DNA from: Intestinibacter bartlettii
GTDB taxonomy: Bacteria; Bacillota; Clostridia; Peptostreptococcales; Peptostreptococcaceae
Direction: 5' to 3'
NCBI GenBank assembly: GCA_025148965.1
Contig: CP102273.1
Coordinates: 372,001 to 436,000, forward strand
DNA length: 64,000 nucleotides
The stretch's first letter is position 1; each line of letters opens with the position of its first letter. A program made the position numbers and the translations under genes. The notes under the pieces were generated by a model, which made no database searches, was not told the DNA's origin, and worked only from the letters and a program-made list of their open reading frames with translations. Shown here piece after piece: positions 37,879 through 46,912 of this stretch.

Positions 37879-38063
37879 AAATAAAATATAAAAATAAAAA
37901 AATATATGTTTAACTATGGAATATATTGGTATAAATGAAGTATAAATAAAATGAAAGTTTTAAAAAAGTTGAGATTTAAAAAACTGGTAAATATTTTTAA
38001 ATTTGAAAACATTATGAGAAACAGACTTTATAGTATAAAAGTATTAATGGGAGGAATATAAAA

Positions 38064-39953
38064 ATGAATTGTAATACTTGTAAGATGTGTGAAAGTGCAG
38101 ATAAGAGATTAGAAAGTTTTGTAGCATCAAAAGCAGGAGAATTTGAAACAGCATTCCAAAGAACAATCGACCAAAAAGTAAAATGTGGATTTGGACTTCA
38201 AGGTGTCTGTTGTAGATTATGTTCAAATGGACCATGTAGAGTAACTCCAAAATCACCAAGAGGAATATGTGGAGCAGATGCAGACACAATAGTAGCAAGA
38301 AACTTCTTAAGAGCAGTATCAGCAGGGGCAGCATGTTATTTACACGTAGTTGAAAATACAGCTTTAAACGTAAAACACGTTGGAGAAAACAATGGAGTTA
38401 TAAAAAGTGAAAAAGCTTTAAATATATTAGGAGAAGAATTAGGAATATTCGACGACGACCCACATAAAAGATGTGTAAAAATAGCAGACGCAATTCTAAA
38501 AGATTTATACAAACCAAGATATGAAAAAATGGAATTAGTTGAAAAACTAGCTTACCATATGAGAGTTGATAAATGGAAAGAGCTTGGAATCATGCCAGGT
38601 GGAGCTAAATCAGAAGTATTTGATGGATGTGTAAAATCATCAACTAACTTAAGTTCTGACCCTGTAGATATGTTAATGCATTGTTTATCATTAGGAATTT
38701 GTACAGGTTTATATGGCTTAACTTTAACTAACTTATTAAACGATATAGTTTTAGGAGATCCAGTTATAAGAATGGCTCCAGTAGGATTTAGAGTAATTGA
38801 TGAAGACTATATAAACATAATGGTAACAGGACATCAACATTCAACATTCGCAAGTTTCCAAGAAAAAATAAAATTACCAGAAGTAGTAGAAGTAGCTAAA
38901 TCAGTAGGAGCAAAAGGATTCAGATTAGTAGGATGTACATGTGTAGGCCAAGACTTACAATTAAGAGGAGAACACTACAAAGAAATATTTGCAGGGCATG
39001 CAGGAAATAACTACACAAGTGAGGCAGTTTTAGCAACAGGGGCAGTTGATATGGTAGTTTCAGAATTCAACTGTACAATCCCAGGGCTTGAACCGATAGC
39101 TGATAAATTACAAGTAAAAATGATTTGCTTAGATGATGTAGCTAAAAAGAAAAATGCAGAATTAATCCAATTAGATAGAGATAAATTTGATGAAATAGAC
39201 CACAGATTAATAAACGAAGCAGTAGAAGCTTACAAAGCAAGAAGAGGAAACGTAACTATAGATATACCAAAAGATCACGGTTATGATGAATCTTTAACTG
39301 GTGTAAGTGAAAAGAACTTAAAAGAATTCTTAGGTGGAAACTGGAAACCATTAATAGACTTAATCGCTGATGGAACAATCAAAGGTGTTGTCGGAGTAGT
39401 AGGATGTTCAAACATGACTGCTGGCGGACATGATGTTCACACAGTAGAATTAGTAAAAGAATTAATCAAAAAAGATATCTTAGTATTATCAGCAGGATGT
39501 TCAACAGGTGGACTAGAAAACGTAGGATTAATGTCACCAGGGGCAGAAGAATTAGCAGGAGAAAACTTAAAAGCAGTCTGTAAAAAATTAAATATACCAC
39601 CAGTATTAAACTTTGGACCATGTCTAGCAATAGGAAGAATCGAAATAGTTGTTAGTGAATTAGCAGCAGCATTAAATGTAGATATACCACAATTACCAGT
39701 AGCACTTTCAGCACCACAATGGTTAGAAGAACAAGCATTAGCTGATGGAGCATTCGGTTTAGCTTTAGGACTACCACTTCACCTAGCTTTACCACCATTT
39801 ATAACTGGAGGACCATTAGTAACTCAAGTTTTAACAGAAGGATTAAAAGGTATAACTGGAGGTAGTGTAATAGTAGATCCAGACCCAGAATCAGCAGCTA
39901 ATACATTAGAATCAGAAATATTAGATAGAAGAAAAGGCTTAGGTTTAAAATAA
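38064..39953 (+). CDS. cooS: Anaerobic Ni-Fe carbon monoxide dehydrogenase, catalytic subunit
   Basis: This 629-residue enzyme oxidises CO to CO2 or the reverse at a Ni-4Fe-5S C-cluster. N-terminal cysteines for the B and D clusters are in MNCNTCKMCE and GLQGVCCRLCSNGPCRVTP. C-cluster ligands and neighbours appear in VTGHQHSTF, VGCTCVGQDL, SEFNCTIPG, GVVGCSNMT, LSAGCSTGGLENVG and FGPCLAIGR. The length is normal. It is followed by a 4Fe-4S protein and an FAD oxidoreductase, the arrangement of the C. difficile CO dehydrogenase operon, so electrons probably pass from CooS through ferredoxin-like clusters to NAD(P). GGGAGG precedes the ATG. Confidence 0.97.
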   Translation: MNCNTCKMCESADKRLESFVASKAGEFETAFQRTIDQKVKCGFGLQGVCCRLCSNGPCRVTPKSPRGICGADADTIVARNFLRAVSAGAACYLHVVENTALNVKHVGENNGVIKSEKALNILGEELGIFDDDPHKRCVKIADAILKDLYKPRYEKMELVEKLAYHMRVDKWKELGIMPGGAKSEVFDGCVKSSTNLSSDPVDMLMHCLSLGICTGLYGLTLTNLLNDIVLGDPVIRMAPVGFRVIDEDYINIMVTGHQHSTFASFQEKIKLPEVVEVAKSVGAKGFRLVGCTCVGQDLQLRGEHYKEIFAGHAGNNYTSEAVLATGAVDMVVSEFNCTIPGLEPIADKLQVKMICLDDVAKKKNAELIQLDRDKFDEIDHRLINEAVEAYKARRGNVTIDIPKDHGYDESLTGVSEKNLKEFLGGNWKPLIDLIADGTIKGVVGVVGCSNMTAGGHDVHTVELVKELIKKDILVLSAGCSTGGLENVGLMSPGAEELAGENLKAVCKKLNIPPVLNFGPCLAIGRIEIVVSELAAALNVDIPQLPVALSAPQWLEEQALADGAFGLALGLPLHLALPPFITGGPLVTQVLTEGLKGITGGSVIVDPDPESAANTLESEILDRRKGLGLK

Positions 39954-39976
39954 TTAATTTTTAAGGATGTGGTCAA

Positions 39977-40456
39977 ATGCGCAGAATAATAATTCATAAA
40001 GATTTATGTACAGGTTGCAAAAGTTGTGTGTTAGCCTGCATGACTAGAAATTGTGGCGAAAAACATAAATTTGATAGCTTTATAGATGTAAATAAAGATA
40101 AATATTTTATAGATTTATCACATATAGATACAGAAAGTAGAAATCATATAGAACTAAATAACGAGGGACACCCAGTCCCTCTAACATGTAGACATTGCGA
40201 CAAACCAGAATGTGTTGCAACATGCATGAGTGGGGCTATGACAAAAGACCCTGAAACAGGAATAGTTTCATATGATAAACAAAAATGTGGTTCATGTTAT
40301 ATGTGTGTAATGAGTTGCCCTTATGGAATTCTAAAACCAGATGACAGAACGAAACAAGATATAATAAAATGCGATTTATGCCAAGGAGAAGAAATTCCTC
40401 TATGCGTATATAACTGCCCAAGCGGTGCATTAGAATTACAAAAGGAGGACGAATAA
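39977..40456 (+). CDS. cooF: CooF-like 4Fe-4S electron-transfer protein
   Basis: This 159-residue protein holds four clusters' worth of cysteines: CTGCKSCVLACMTRNCG, CRHCDKPECVATCMSG, CGSCYMCVMSCPYGILKP and CDLCQGEEIPLCVYNCPSGA. It is probably the direct electron acceptor of CooS. It follows cooS by 23 bp and abuts the FAD oxidoreductase start at 40457. Confidence 0.92.
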   Translation: MRRIIIHKDLCTGCKSCVLACMTRNCGEKHKFDSFIDVNKDKYFIDLSHIDTESRNHIELNNEGHPVPLTCRHCDKPECVATCMSGAMTKDPETGIVSYDKQKCGSCYMCVMSCPYGILKPDDRTKQDIIKCDLCQGEEIPLCVYNCPSGALELQKEDE

Positions 40457-41815
40457 ATGTTTGATAAAATAAAGAATATATTTAAATCAGATAAAGAAGA
40501 AAGTAATGTTACTCCTAAAAATGCACCAAAAGAAGTTACAGTTCCAGCACATAAAGTTGGGCCAAAATCACAAGATGATGCAACAACTTATGTAATAATA
40601 GGGGCAAGTATCGCAGGAGTTACAGCGGTAAAAACAATTAGAGAATTGGACAAAAAAGCAAAAATAATAGTAGTATCAAAAGATGAAAATATTTACTCTC
40701 GTTGCATGTTACATCATGTAATTTCAGGACACAGAACAATAGAAGGAATTAACTTTGTAGATGGAGATTTCATGGAAAAACAAAACGCAACTTGGATTAA
40801 AAAAGCTACAGTAAAAGAAATTGATCCAGACAATAAAAAAATCAAATACGAAAAAGATGGTAAGGAAGAAGAATTGGCTTACGACAAATTATTGATAACA
40901 TCAGGTGCCAATGCATTCGTACCACCAGTTAAAAATTTAAGAGAAGCTAAAAATGTGTATCCACTTAGAAATATAGAAGATGCAATAGGAATAAAAGAAC
41001 AAGCAAAATACGCAAAAAATATTGTAATAATGGGTGCTGGGCTTGTAGGAATGGACGCACTAGCAGGATTAGTTGAAATAGATGGCATCGGAAATTTAAG
41101 TTTAATTGCATCAGAAGACAGAATACTAGACAAACAACTAGATGTTAAAGCTGCAAAAGCTTACGAAGATAAGTTTGAGCAAAAAGGCGTAAAAATCTAT
41201 AAGAACCGTATGGCATCAGAAGTATTAATAGATGAAGATGGAAAAGTAAAAGGCATTAATTTAGGAAATGATGAAATAATAGATTGCGATTTATTAGTAG
41301 TTTCAACAGGTGTAAGATCTAATATAGGACTTGTTGAAGGTTCAGGAATAGAAACTGAAAAAGGAATCAAAATCAATGAAAAAGGTGAAACTAACAAACC
41401 TGATATATACGCAGCAGGAGATGTAACAGGCACAGGAATTTGGCCATTAGCAACAAAACAAGCAGAAGTAGCTGCAACTAATATGGCATGTGGAGAAGCT
41501 GTTATAGAAGATAGATTTGAATTCAAAAATACAATGAACTTCTTAGGAATACCAACAGTTTCAGTAGGATTTATTACACCACCAGACGACACTTATGACG
41601 TATTAACATATACAGATGGCGACAATTACAAGATGGCAGTAATCAAAGATGATGTATTAATAGGATTCATTGCACAAGGAGACATCTCATATGTTGGCCC
41701 ATATACTCAACTTGTCAAAGAAAAAATTAAAGTTGATAATTTGGCAAAGCGAGTATTTGAACTTGGATATTCAGACTTCTTCAAAATAAAAGAAGATGGA
41801 CAATTCGAGTGGTAA
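40457..41815 (+). CDS. FAD/NAD(P)-dependent oxidoreductase of the CO dehydrogenase operon
   Basis: This 452-residue pyridine-nucleotide-disulfide-type reductase has an N-terminal linker (residues 1-45), an FAD-binding fold (TYVIIGASIAGVTAVKTI), an NAD(P) fold (NIVIMGAGLVGMDALAGL) and the FAD motif DIYAAGDVTG. It resembles NADH:rubredoxin/ferredoxin reductases. In the operon it probably transfers CO-derived electrons between CooF and NAD(P)H. The start follows AAAGGAGGA at the end of cooF. Confidence 0.9.
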   Translation: MFDKIKNIFKSDKEESNVTPKNAPKEVTVPAHKVGPKSQDDATTYVIIGASIAGVTAVKTIRELDKKAKIIVVSKDENIYSRCMLHHVISGHRTIEGINFVDGDFMEKQNATWIKKATVKEIDPDNKKIKYEKDGKEEELAYDKLLITSGANAFVPPVKNLREAKNVYPLRNIEDAIGIKEQAKYAKNIVIMGAGLVGMDALAGLVEIDGIGNLSLIASEDRILDKQLDVKAAKAYEDKFEQKGVKIYKNRMASEVLIDEDGKVKGINLGNDEIIDCDLLVVSTGVRSNIGLVEGSGIETEKGIKINEKGETNKPDIYAAGDVTGTGIWPLATKQAEVAATNMACGEAVIEDRFEFKNTMNFLGIPTVSVGFITPPDDTYDVLTYTDGDNYKMAVIKDDVLIGFIAQGDISYVGPYTQLVKEKIKVDNLAKRVFELGYSDFFKIKEDGQFEW

Positions 41816-41890
41816 ATAAGTTATTAAGGTCTACTTAATATATAAAATTAACCTCCCCATAAGGTTGATTTTGAAATAACTATCCAAATT

Positions 41891-41925
41891 AGCATTTCGG
41901 CAGAATTGCCGGGGTGCTTTTTTTA
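41891..41925 (+). terminator. CO dehydrogenase operon terminator
   Basis: AGCATTTCGGCA pairs with TGCCGGGGTGCT around a GAAT loop, followed by TTTTTTT. Confidence 0.9.
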
Positions 41926-41936
41926 TATAAGAAAAG

Positions 41937-41966
41937 AAGCATTTCGGTTGGCCTACCGAAATGCTT
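41937..41966 (-). terminator. Perfect hairpin, probable minus-strand terminator
   Basis: AAGCATTTCGGT (41937-41948) and ACCGAAATGCTT (41955-41966) are perfect 12-bp arms. On the minus strand the hairpin is followed by CTTTTC, so it may end a minus-strand transcript from the unassigned region 41967-42140. Confidence 0.6.
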
Positions 41967-42140
41967 TTCTAGCTGATTTGTATATTTTTATTATGTACTA
42001 TGATTTTCAGCGCTTTGCTTAAGTCTTAGAGTTTTGTAACTCCCACCACAAGAACTCTAAATAATTTTTTTAATAATGCTTTTAATAATTTACTTTCATC
42101 CCGGCACCCTCATATTTACCGAAACACAAGATATATTATA
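41967..42140. other. Unassigned structured intergenic region
   Basis: No ORF is credible here. The stem TTAGAGTT / AACTCTAA encloses TTGT / ACAA with C-rich loop AACTCCCACC (about 42026-42060), followed on the plus strand by a T-run. ATCCCGGCACCC and TTTACCGAAAC (about 42099-42125) echo the arms of the hairpins at 41891 and 41937. On the minus strand a TATAAT (42135-42140) would begin an RNA of about 190 nt ending at the 41937 hairpin. It could be a small RNA in either direction; the family was not recognised. The rest of the gap (42141-42341) is A+T-rich spacer. Confidence 0.35.
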
Positions 42141-42341
42141 TCCTAGTAACTCTGTAGAAAATTGTAAAAACTTGCGAAAAAACTAAAAAATTTTTAAAAT
42201 ATCAAAAAAAATTTTTATGTAGTTTGAAAAAATACTATAATGATTAGAAAAAGTACTTTATATCAAAATAGTTGGACTTTCAACTAAAATATTATATTAT
42301 AAGAATATAGTTGAAAGCTCAATTAAAATAAGGAGGGAGAA

Positions 42342-42845
42342 ATGGAATTTAGAAAATCAACAAAATCGGATGTAATAAAAATAATGGAAATAGTAAAACA
42401 AGCGCAAGAATACTTCAAATCACAAGGGATTGATCAATGGCAAAATGGTTATCCAAATGAAGAAGTTATAAATAATGATATAGAAAATGGGGAAAGCTAT
42501 GTGATGTTGGATGAAAATAATATAATTGCGACAACTGTAATTTCATTTACAAAAGAGAAATCTTATGAAAATATTCTAGATGGAAAATGGATTACAAACG
42601 GGGATTACGGAGTGATTCATAGAATAGCAGTAGATAATACTCACAAGGGCAAAGGACTTTCACATAAAATACTAAAATATGCAGAAGAAGTATGTAAACA
42701 GAACAATGTTCATAGCATAAAGGCCGATACTCATGAAGAAAATATACCTATGCAAAGTTTACTTAAGAAAAATGGGTTTGAATATTGTGGAATAGTTTAT
42801 TTAGAAGACGGTGGAAAAAGAGTAGCTTTTGAAAAAACTTTTTAA
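42342..42845 (+). CDS. GNAT-family N-acetyltransferase
   Basis: This 167-residue GCN5-type acetyltransferase has the acetyl-CoA loop HRIAVDNTHKGKGLSHKILK and the C-terminal motif SLLKKNGFEYCGIVYLEDGG. The N-terminus (FRKSTKSDVIKIMEIVKQAQ, SQGIDQWQNGYPN) is typical of a common Firmicute group of unknown substrate. AAGGAGGGAG precedes the ATG. It stands alone. Confidence 0.88.
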   Translation: MEFRKSTKSDVIKIMEIVKQAQEYFKSQGIDQWQNGYPNEEVINNDIENGESYVMLDENNIIATTVISFTKEKSYENILDGKWITNGDYGVIHRIAVDNTHKGKGLSHKILKYAEEVCKQNNVHSIKADTHEENIPMQSLLKKNGFEYCGIVYLEDGGKRVAFEKTF

Positions 42846-42897
42846 TTAAATCCTAACTTACTTTAGCAATCTATCCAAACATTTGTATAAAATCTAT

Positions 42898-42940
42898 AAA
42901 AAAACTGTGTAGTCGAAAACAAGGCCACACAGTTTTTATG
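42898..42940. terminator. Bidirectional terminator, GNAT gene / ferritin
   Basis: AAAAACTGTGTAG pairs with CCACACAGTTTTT, with T-runs on both strands between the convergent genes. Confidence 0.9.
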
Positions 42941-42970
42941 TAAACTTAAAAATATTTTTCAAAATCTAAA

Positions 42971-43483
42971 TTATGCATTAGTAGCAGGTGCAACATAAAC
43001 CCTTTGTGCCAATTCATCATCAATCATATACAACGCATGAGGGTTGTCTACGCATCTTTTTACTTTTTTCAATAAAGTCGTAAAATTATCTTCTTCTTCA
43101 ACTTGTTCATCAACAAACCAGTTTAAAAAGCTGATAGTCGCATGTTCCTTTTGTGCAACTGCAATATCCATAATATTATATATTTTTTTAGTGACTAATT
43201 CTTCATGAGCTAAACCTGTTTCAAATACTTCTACAACATCTTTATAAGTATCTTTTGGCTTGTCTATTTCGCCAAGAACTATAGTTCCACCCTTTTGGAA
43301 CACATAGTCATAGAATTTCATAGCATGATCGATTTCTTCTTTAGCTTGTACTCTAAAAAAGTTAGCAAAACCGCTTAAATCAACTGATTCACAATAAGCA
43401 GCCATAGCTAAATAAGTGTAAGAAGAGTAAAACTCAAATGTAACTTGATCATTGATTGCACTTTCTAAGCTTTTACTTAACAT
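42971..43483 (-). CDS. ftnA: Non-haem ferritin
   Basis: This 170-residue four-helix iron-storage protein forms 24-mers. Ferroxidase ligands are visible in NDQVTFEFYSSYTYLAMAAY and FRVQAKEEIDHAMKFYDYV (Glu and His), with FLNWFVDEQVEEEDNF further on. GGGGGC precedes the ATG on the minus strand. It stores iron and limits Fenton chemistry, fitting the Fe-S-rich neighbourhood. Confidence 0.93.
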   Translation of the reverse strand: MLSKSLESAINDQVTFEFYSSYTYLAMAAYCESVDLSGFANFFRVQAKEEIDHAMKFYDYVFQKGGTIVLGEIDKPKDTYKDVVEVFETGLAHEELVTKKIYNIMDIAVAQKEHATISFLNWFVDEQVEEEDNFTTLLKKVKRCVDNPHALYMIDDELAQRVYVAPATNA

Positions 43484-43549
43484 AAATTTGCCCCCTTGAA
43501 ATATAGTTTCTAATTATATTTTATAGTAAAAAGTTAGAAAATGAAACAA

Positions 43550-44197
43550 TTAAAATCTCCAAAATACTCCGTTTGGCATACGGCAGATAGTTCCTGAAAA
43601 TTTATCTTTAATTTCACCAGTATGAAAATCTCTAATAATTACGTATTCATGATAATCGGGGTCTTCATGCCATTCAGAAAAATATAAATCATCACCATCT
43701 CTAAACATAAGACTTTCAGTAGAACCTATGGAAAAACTGATTTTTTCTGGCCAAATGATTTGGAAAACACACTCATTAGCATCTCGTCCAAGCATAAGAG
43801 GAGAAACATTTAGCTTTAGGTTATAACAATCCTTTACACAATCAAGTGGCAGTTTTTCAATAAGTTCAAGTTTTTTATCTTCTGGATAATAACAATATAT
43901 TTGAATTGTATTTTTAGAAAAATCAACACATAAAAAATAAAACTTTCCATCATCCCACACAGGAGCCTCAACATAAAAATTTTCCCTAAGTTCAAAAGGA
44001 CTAAATACCTCGCCATCAGGAAAGTGAATTAGATGACAGTTCATACCGTAAAAAGGATGCCCATCTTTAATAAGCTCTTCAGCTTCATATAAATCAAGAA
44101 AATCATCTGCGCCTTTTTGAGAATAATACCATTCAAAAGTTCCATCAATCGTCTCTGGATATCCACCCGCCAAACCATTTATTTTTATTGTATTCAT
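43550..44197 (-). CDS. Conserved protein of unknown function
   Basis: This 215-residue soluble protein has no signal peptide or membrane segment. It is rich in aromatic residues and alternating beta-strand patterns (FSPFELRENFYVEAPVWDD, GKFYFLCVDFSKNTIQIYCY, GDDLYFSEWHEDPDYHEYVI), suggesting a beta-sheet or propeller-like fold. I do not recognise the family. GAAAGGGG precedes the ATG on the minus strand. It lies 66 bp after the ferritin start in the same direction but with its own site, so co-transcription with ferritin is possible. Confidence 0.7.
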   Translation of the reverse strand: MNTIKINGLAGGYPETIDGTFEWYYSQKGADDFLDLYEAEELIKDGHPFYGMNCHLIHFPDGEVFSPFELRENFYVEAPVWDDGKFYFLCVDFSKNTIQIYCYYPEDKKLELIEKLPLDCVKDCYNLKLNVSPLMLGRDANECVFQIIWPEKISFSIGSTESLMFRDGDDLYFSEWHEDPDYHEYVIIRDFHTGEIKDKFSGTICRMPNGVFWRF

Positions 44198-44419
44198 ACA
44201 ATTACCCCTTTCAATTTAATAAAAATTGTTGTTATATTATAAATTTTATAGCAGTAACGGATATAAATCCACTTACAACAAATTAAATCAAAAATATAAA
44301 CAAAAATGTTTTTAGTTAGAAAATGCGGGTATATATAAAATATAAAGATATACCAAACAGAAACGACATCAAAAGTAACTTCATAGGTATACTCAAAATA
44401 ACAAATGGGGGTATAAAGT

Positions 44420-44593
44420 ATGGAAGATAGAATCGTATGTCATTGTATGGAAGTTAGTTATGAAACAATAAAAAAAGCTATAGAAGATGGCGCAAAAACA
44501 GTAGACGATATAAAAGAAATGACTGAAGCATCAACAGGATGCGGCGGATGTGAAGACGAAATACAAGAAATTTTAGACGAATTATTGAAATAG
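44420..44593 (+). CDS. BFD-like [2Fe-2S]-binding protein
   Basis: This 57-residue protein of the bacterioferritin-associated-ferredoxin type shows RIVCHCMEVSYETIKKAI with CxC, and ASTGCGGCEDEIQEIL with CxxC, the four ligands of a [2Fe-2S] cluster. BFD proteins release iron from bacterioferritin, but stand-alone clostridial copies also act as electron carriers. GGGGG lies before the ATG. It is divergent from the unknown gene and close to ferritin, which suggests a link to iron. Confidence 0.88.
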   Translation: MEDRIVCHCMEVSYETIKKAIEDGAKTVDDIKEMTEASTGCGGCEDEIQEILDELLK

Positions 44594-44607
44594 ACATAAA
44601 AGTAGAT

Positions 44608-44657
44608 AACCCTTTATGGGATGAATGAAAAAATCATCTCATAAAGGGTTATTTTTT
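44608..44657. terminator. Bidirectional terminator, BFD gene / mgsA
   Basis: AACCCTTTATGGGATGA pairs with TCATCTCATAAAGGGTT, followed by ATTTTTT. Confidence 0.9.
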
Positions 44658-44663
44658 ATAATA

Positions 44664-45065
44664 TTAATCTAATCTCCAGTTTAATTCTCCATCATTTAAA
44701 GCTCTTATAAAAATTTCCGCAGAAGCCAAATTAGTCGCAATCGGAACACTATAAACATCACAAAGCCTTATTAACGCTTGGATGTCTGGTTCATGAGCCT
44801 GTGCAGTTAACGGGTCCCTTAAGAATATTACCAAATCGATTTCCTTATTTACAATCAAAGACCCAATTTGTTGATCCCCACCAAGTGGACCAGAAGCAAG
44901 CCTATGTATGTCCAAGTGTGTTTCATCCATAATTCTTTTACCAGTCGTACCTGTTGCATATAGACCATATTTTGACAATATAGCCTCATAAGCAATACAG
45001 AAATTAACCAGTGTATCCTTTTTGTTGTCATGAGCGATTAAAGCAACATTTAAAATTTTATGCAT
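44664..45065 (-). CDS. mgsA: Methylglyoxal synthase
   Basis: This 133-residue enzyme converts dihydroxyacetone phosphate to methylglyoxal and phosphate, an overflow route when phosphate is short. The motifs [45 protein letters not shown] and [20 protein letters not shown] include the phosphate-binding loop and catalytic Asp. The length is typical. GGAGGT precedes the ATG on the minus strand. Confidence 0.95.
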   Translation of the reverse strand: MHKILNVALIAHDNKKDTLVNFCIAYEAILSKYGLYATGTTGKRIMDETHLDIHRLASGPLGGDQQIGSLIVNKEIDLVIFLRDPLTAQAHEPDIQALIRLCDVYSVPIATNLASAEIFIRALNDGELNWRLD

Positions 45066-45294
45066 AACTACCTCCTAAGTTTAAATTCTATATAACTATA
45101 ACATTAAACAGAAACATATAGGTTACAATATTTTATATATGATTATTTTGTAATAATTTTTAAACTATATTCCATGACACATAAGTTTTTATAAAAGATA
45201 AAGGTCCTATCTTAATATACCGTTCTGATTGAGGGTGTTACTATGATTTGCTACAATAAAATTAAGGTGCTAGTCATTCAAATTACAAAATACA

Positions 45295-45621
45295 TCATCA
45301 AAAAGTTCAAGTACAACTACTGAAAATAGATTTTTTACTGTAACAGTTCCAAAAAGTTGGGGAAGTGATTGGAACGTAAAAGTAGAAGACAACTCTATGA
45401 ACGGCATAGAAAGTAAATTATATATGTTTGATCATGGACACGGTGGAGCTGCTGTATATGTTCTTGATATGAGTGACACAAGTAGACCACTAGCACATTA
45501 GAGCAGAATGATACCAGATGATTGCGAATCTGTAGGAACAACATCAGATGGATATGAAGTGTTTATGACAGAGGCTTCCGATGGATTTTTCAGTCAAGGG
45601 GCTAAAATCACCTTAAAATAA
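45295..45621 (+). pseudogene. Decayed 3' part of a secreted-protein gene
   Basis: One frame reads SSKSSSTTTENRFFTVTVPK, SWGSDWNVKVEDN and KLYMFDHGHGGAAVYVLDM, then meets a TAG (45499-45501) after PLAH and continues for 40 codons (SVGTTSDGYEVFMTEASDGF) to a TAA. The S/T-rich linker followed by a beta-rich domain resembles the C-terminal part of clostridial lipoproteins. No start or signal peptide remains. The preceding 45066-45294 holds nothing recognisable. Confidence 0.75.
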
Positions 45622-45656
45622 TGAGATTAAACTTTTAATCTTCATAAAAAATAAAA

Positions 45657-45709
45657 ATCACACACTACTTTCAAAAAAGAAAAACACAGCATTTTTATTT
45701 GTGTGTGAT
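45657..45709 (+). other. Hairpin after the decayed gene
   Basis: ATCACACAC (45657-45665) and GTGTGTGAT (45701-45709) are perfect 9-bp arms separated by 35 nt. They probably represent a degraded terminator. Confidence 0.4.
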
Positions 45710-45734
45710 GGATTTATTTAATAGATTTATTATT

Positions 45735-45889
45735 TGTTCGAGACTTTAAACCGACAAGTTCAGATTTAAATCCGAGAGATAGAGATATAAATCTATAGGG
45801 CTAAGATATAAAGCATGGGTCCTAAGATATAAATCAATGATACAATTTTTCAAAGCGGGGGGACTAAGATATATATCAGGGGTACAAAA
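45735..45889. repeat. Degenerate short tandem repeats
   Basis: Several imperfect copies of a unit containing CTAAGATATAAATCA, often followed by GGGT, occur at about 45755-45785, 45799-45835 and 45863-45889. On the minus strand they follow the truncated phage-like gene and may be the decayed remains of its repetitive linker-coding region. Confidence 0.5.
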
Positions 45890-46188
45890 ATGCTAATATC
45901 AGTTTCAATATCCAACAATAGAGAAGCCGATATTAGCATAAAAATTTTTTTATCACACATTTTTTTAAACCTTCTATAAACAGCATCTTTTTTCATACCT
46001 AAAATAGGCAAATCCAATAAGACATATTCATATATGACTAAATAAAATTCTTTTCCGTCGATTACTTTTTTATTCATATATCCAGATTCTTTAAAATCGA
46101 TATACCATCTAAGAATGGCCAAGTCGTTTATATCTAAACCTAGGTTATAGGCAGCGGGGTGTGAAAAACCTAAAATAGTAAATTTCAT
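45850..46188 (-). pseudogene. Truncated phage-type replication/HTH protein gene
   Basis: The first about 78 residues (MKFTILGFSHPAAYNLGLDI, ILRWYIDFKESGYMNKKVID, LPILGMKKDAVYRRFKKM) match the N-terminal helix-turn-helix domain common in phage or plasmid replisome-organiser proteins of Firmicutes. After KKMCD the sequence becomes low-complexity (LISASLLLDIETDISIFVPL) and stops; full homologs are more than twice as long. The tail coincides with a perfect inverted repeat (45890-45900 / 45929-45939), suggesting the 3' part was replaced. AGGAAG precedes the ATG on the minus strand. It is probably a mobile-element relic. Confidence 0.65.
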
Positions 46189-46325
46189 TTTGTAACTTCC
46201 TGTGTTAAAAAATAGTTAGATTTTACCTGTATTATAGCTTATTATATTGAAGAAGTTGTTTTAAAATATAATTAGGGAGAAAAAATAAGAACTAATTAAA
46301 TAAAAAGTAGATGGAGGATAAAATT

Positions 46326-46766
46326 ATGGATACGAAAATAATAAAAAACAAAATGCGTGAATATGAAATAAAAGCAATAAATGAAAAATATGAAAATTTT
46401 GATGAACAAAAACTACAAAAGATTTTAAATTCTATAAAAGATGAGGAAATAATGAATTATGTAATAAATAATATATATTTCTTGATTGAACTTATGGAGG
46501 AAAATTGCTATTTAAATGTTGATATTATTAATATGTTTATTTTTATAAATAGGAATTCTAAATTTAGAAATCCTATCAATGCAGAATATGCCCAAGCATT
46601 AGTAGATGAAATAAATGATAAGGGTTATTTGATATATGAAAGATATGTATTTTATAGTGATAGAAAATATATAGAAGAAGTGTTAGAAGGATTGGATATT
46701 GAAGAGGGTGAGGTTGCTTTTTGCTTGGAAAGTGGAAAGAAGTTGTATAGTTGTTATTTTAGTTGA
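46326..46766 (+). CDS. Hypothetical protein
   Basis: This 146-residue, acidic, probably helical protein (MREYEIKAINEKYENFDEQ, then NYVINNIYFLIELMEENCYL, EYAQALVDEINDKGYLIYER) has no recognised domain, signal or membrane helix. The ATG at 46326 is 8 nt after GGAGG; an ATG at 46311 overlaps that site. It precedes the putative defence genes by about 145 bp and may belong to the same accessory block, but nothing ties it to them functionally. Confidence 0.6.
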   Translation: MDTKIIKNKMREYEIKAINEKYENFDEQKLQKILNSIKDEEIMNYVINNIYFLIELMEENCYLNVDIINMFIFINRNSKFRNPINAEYAQALVDEINDKGYLIYERYVFYSDRKYIEEVLEGLDIEEGEVAFCLESGKKLYSCYFS

Positions 46767-46912
46767 TTTTTAATATTATATTTGGTATGGATTCATTTAA
46801 AAGCTTATAAATGTATTATATAATATACAATAGGAAAATGTTTTAGTAATTCATTTAAGTATTACTTATAAAATAATTAAAATATTAAATTTGTCAAAAA
46901 GGAGAGAAAAAA

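Noticed and set aside
36405-38063. Rex-binding sites upstream of cooS or the ferredoxins
   Set aside because: No TTGTTAANNNNTTAACAA-like sequence was found; partial GTTAA matches elsewhere are common in such A+T-rich DNA.
42098-42128. T-box or SAM riboswitch on the minus strand (AGGGTGCCGGGATGAAA)
   Set aside because: Only a short resemblance; the specifier loop and other conserved elements are missing, and the downstream gene on that strand is convergent.
45735-45889. CRISPR array
   Set aside because: Repeats are short, degenerate and irregularly spaced, and there are no cas genes.
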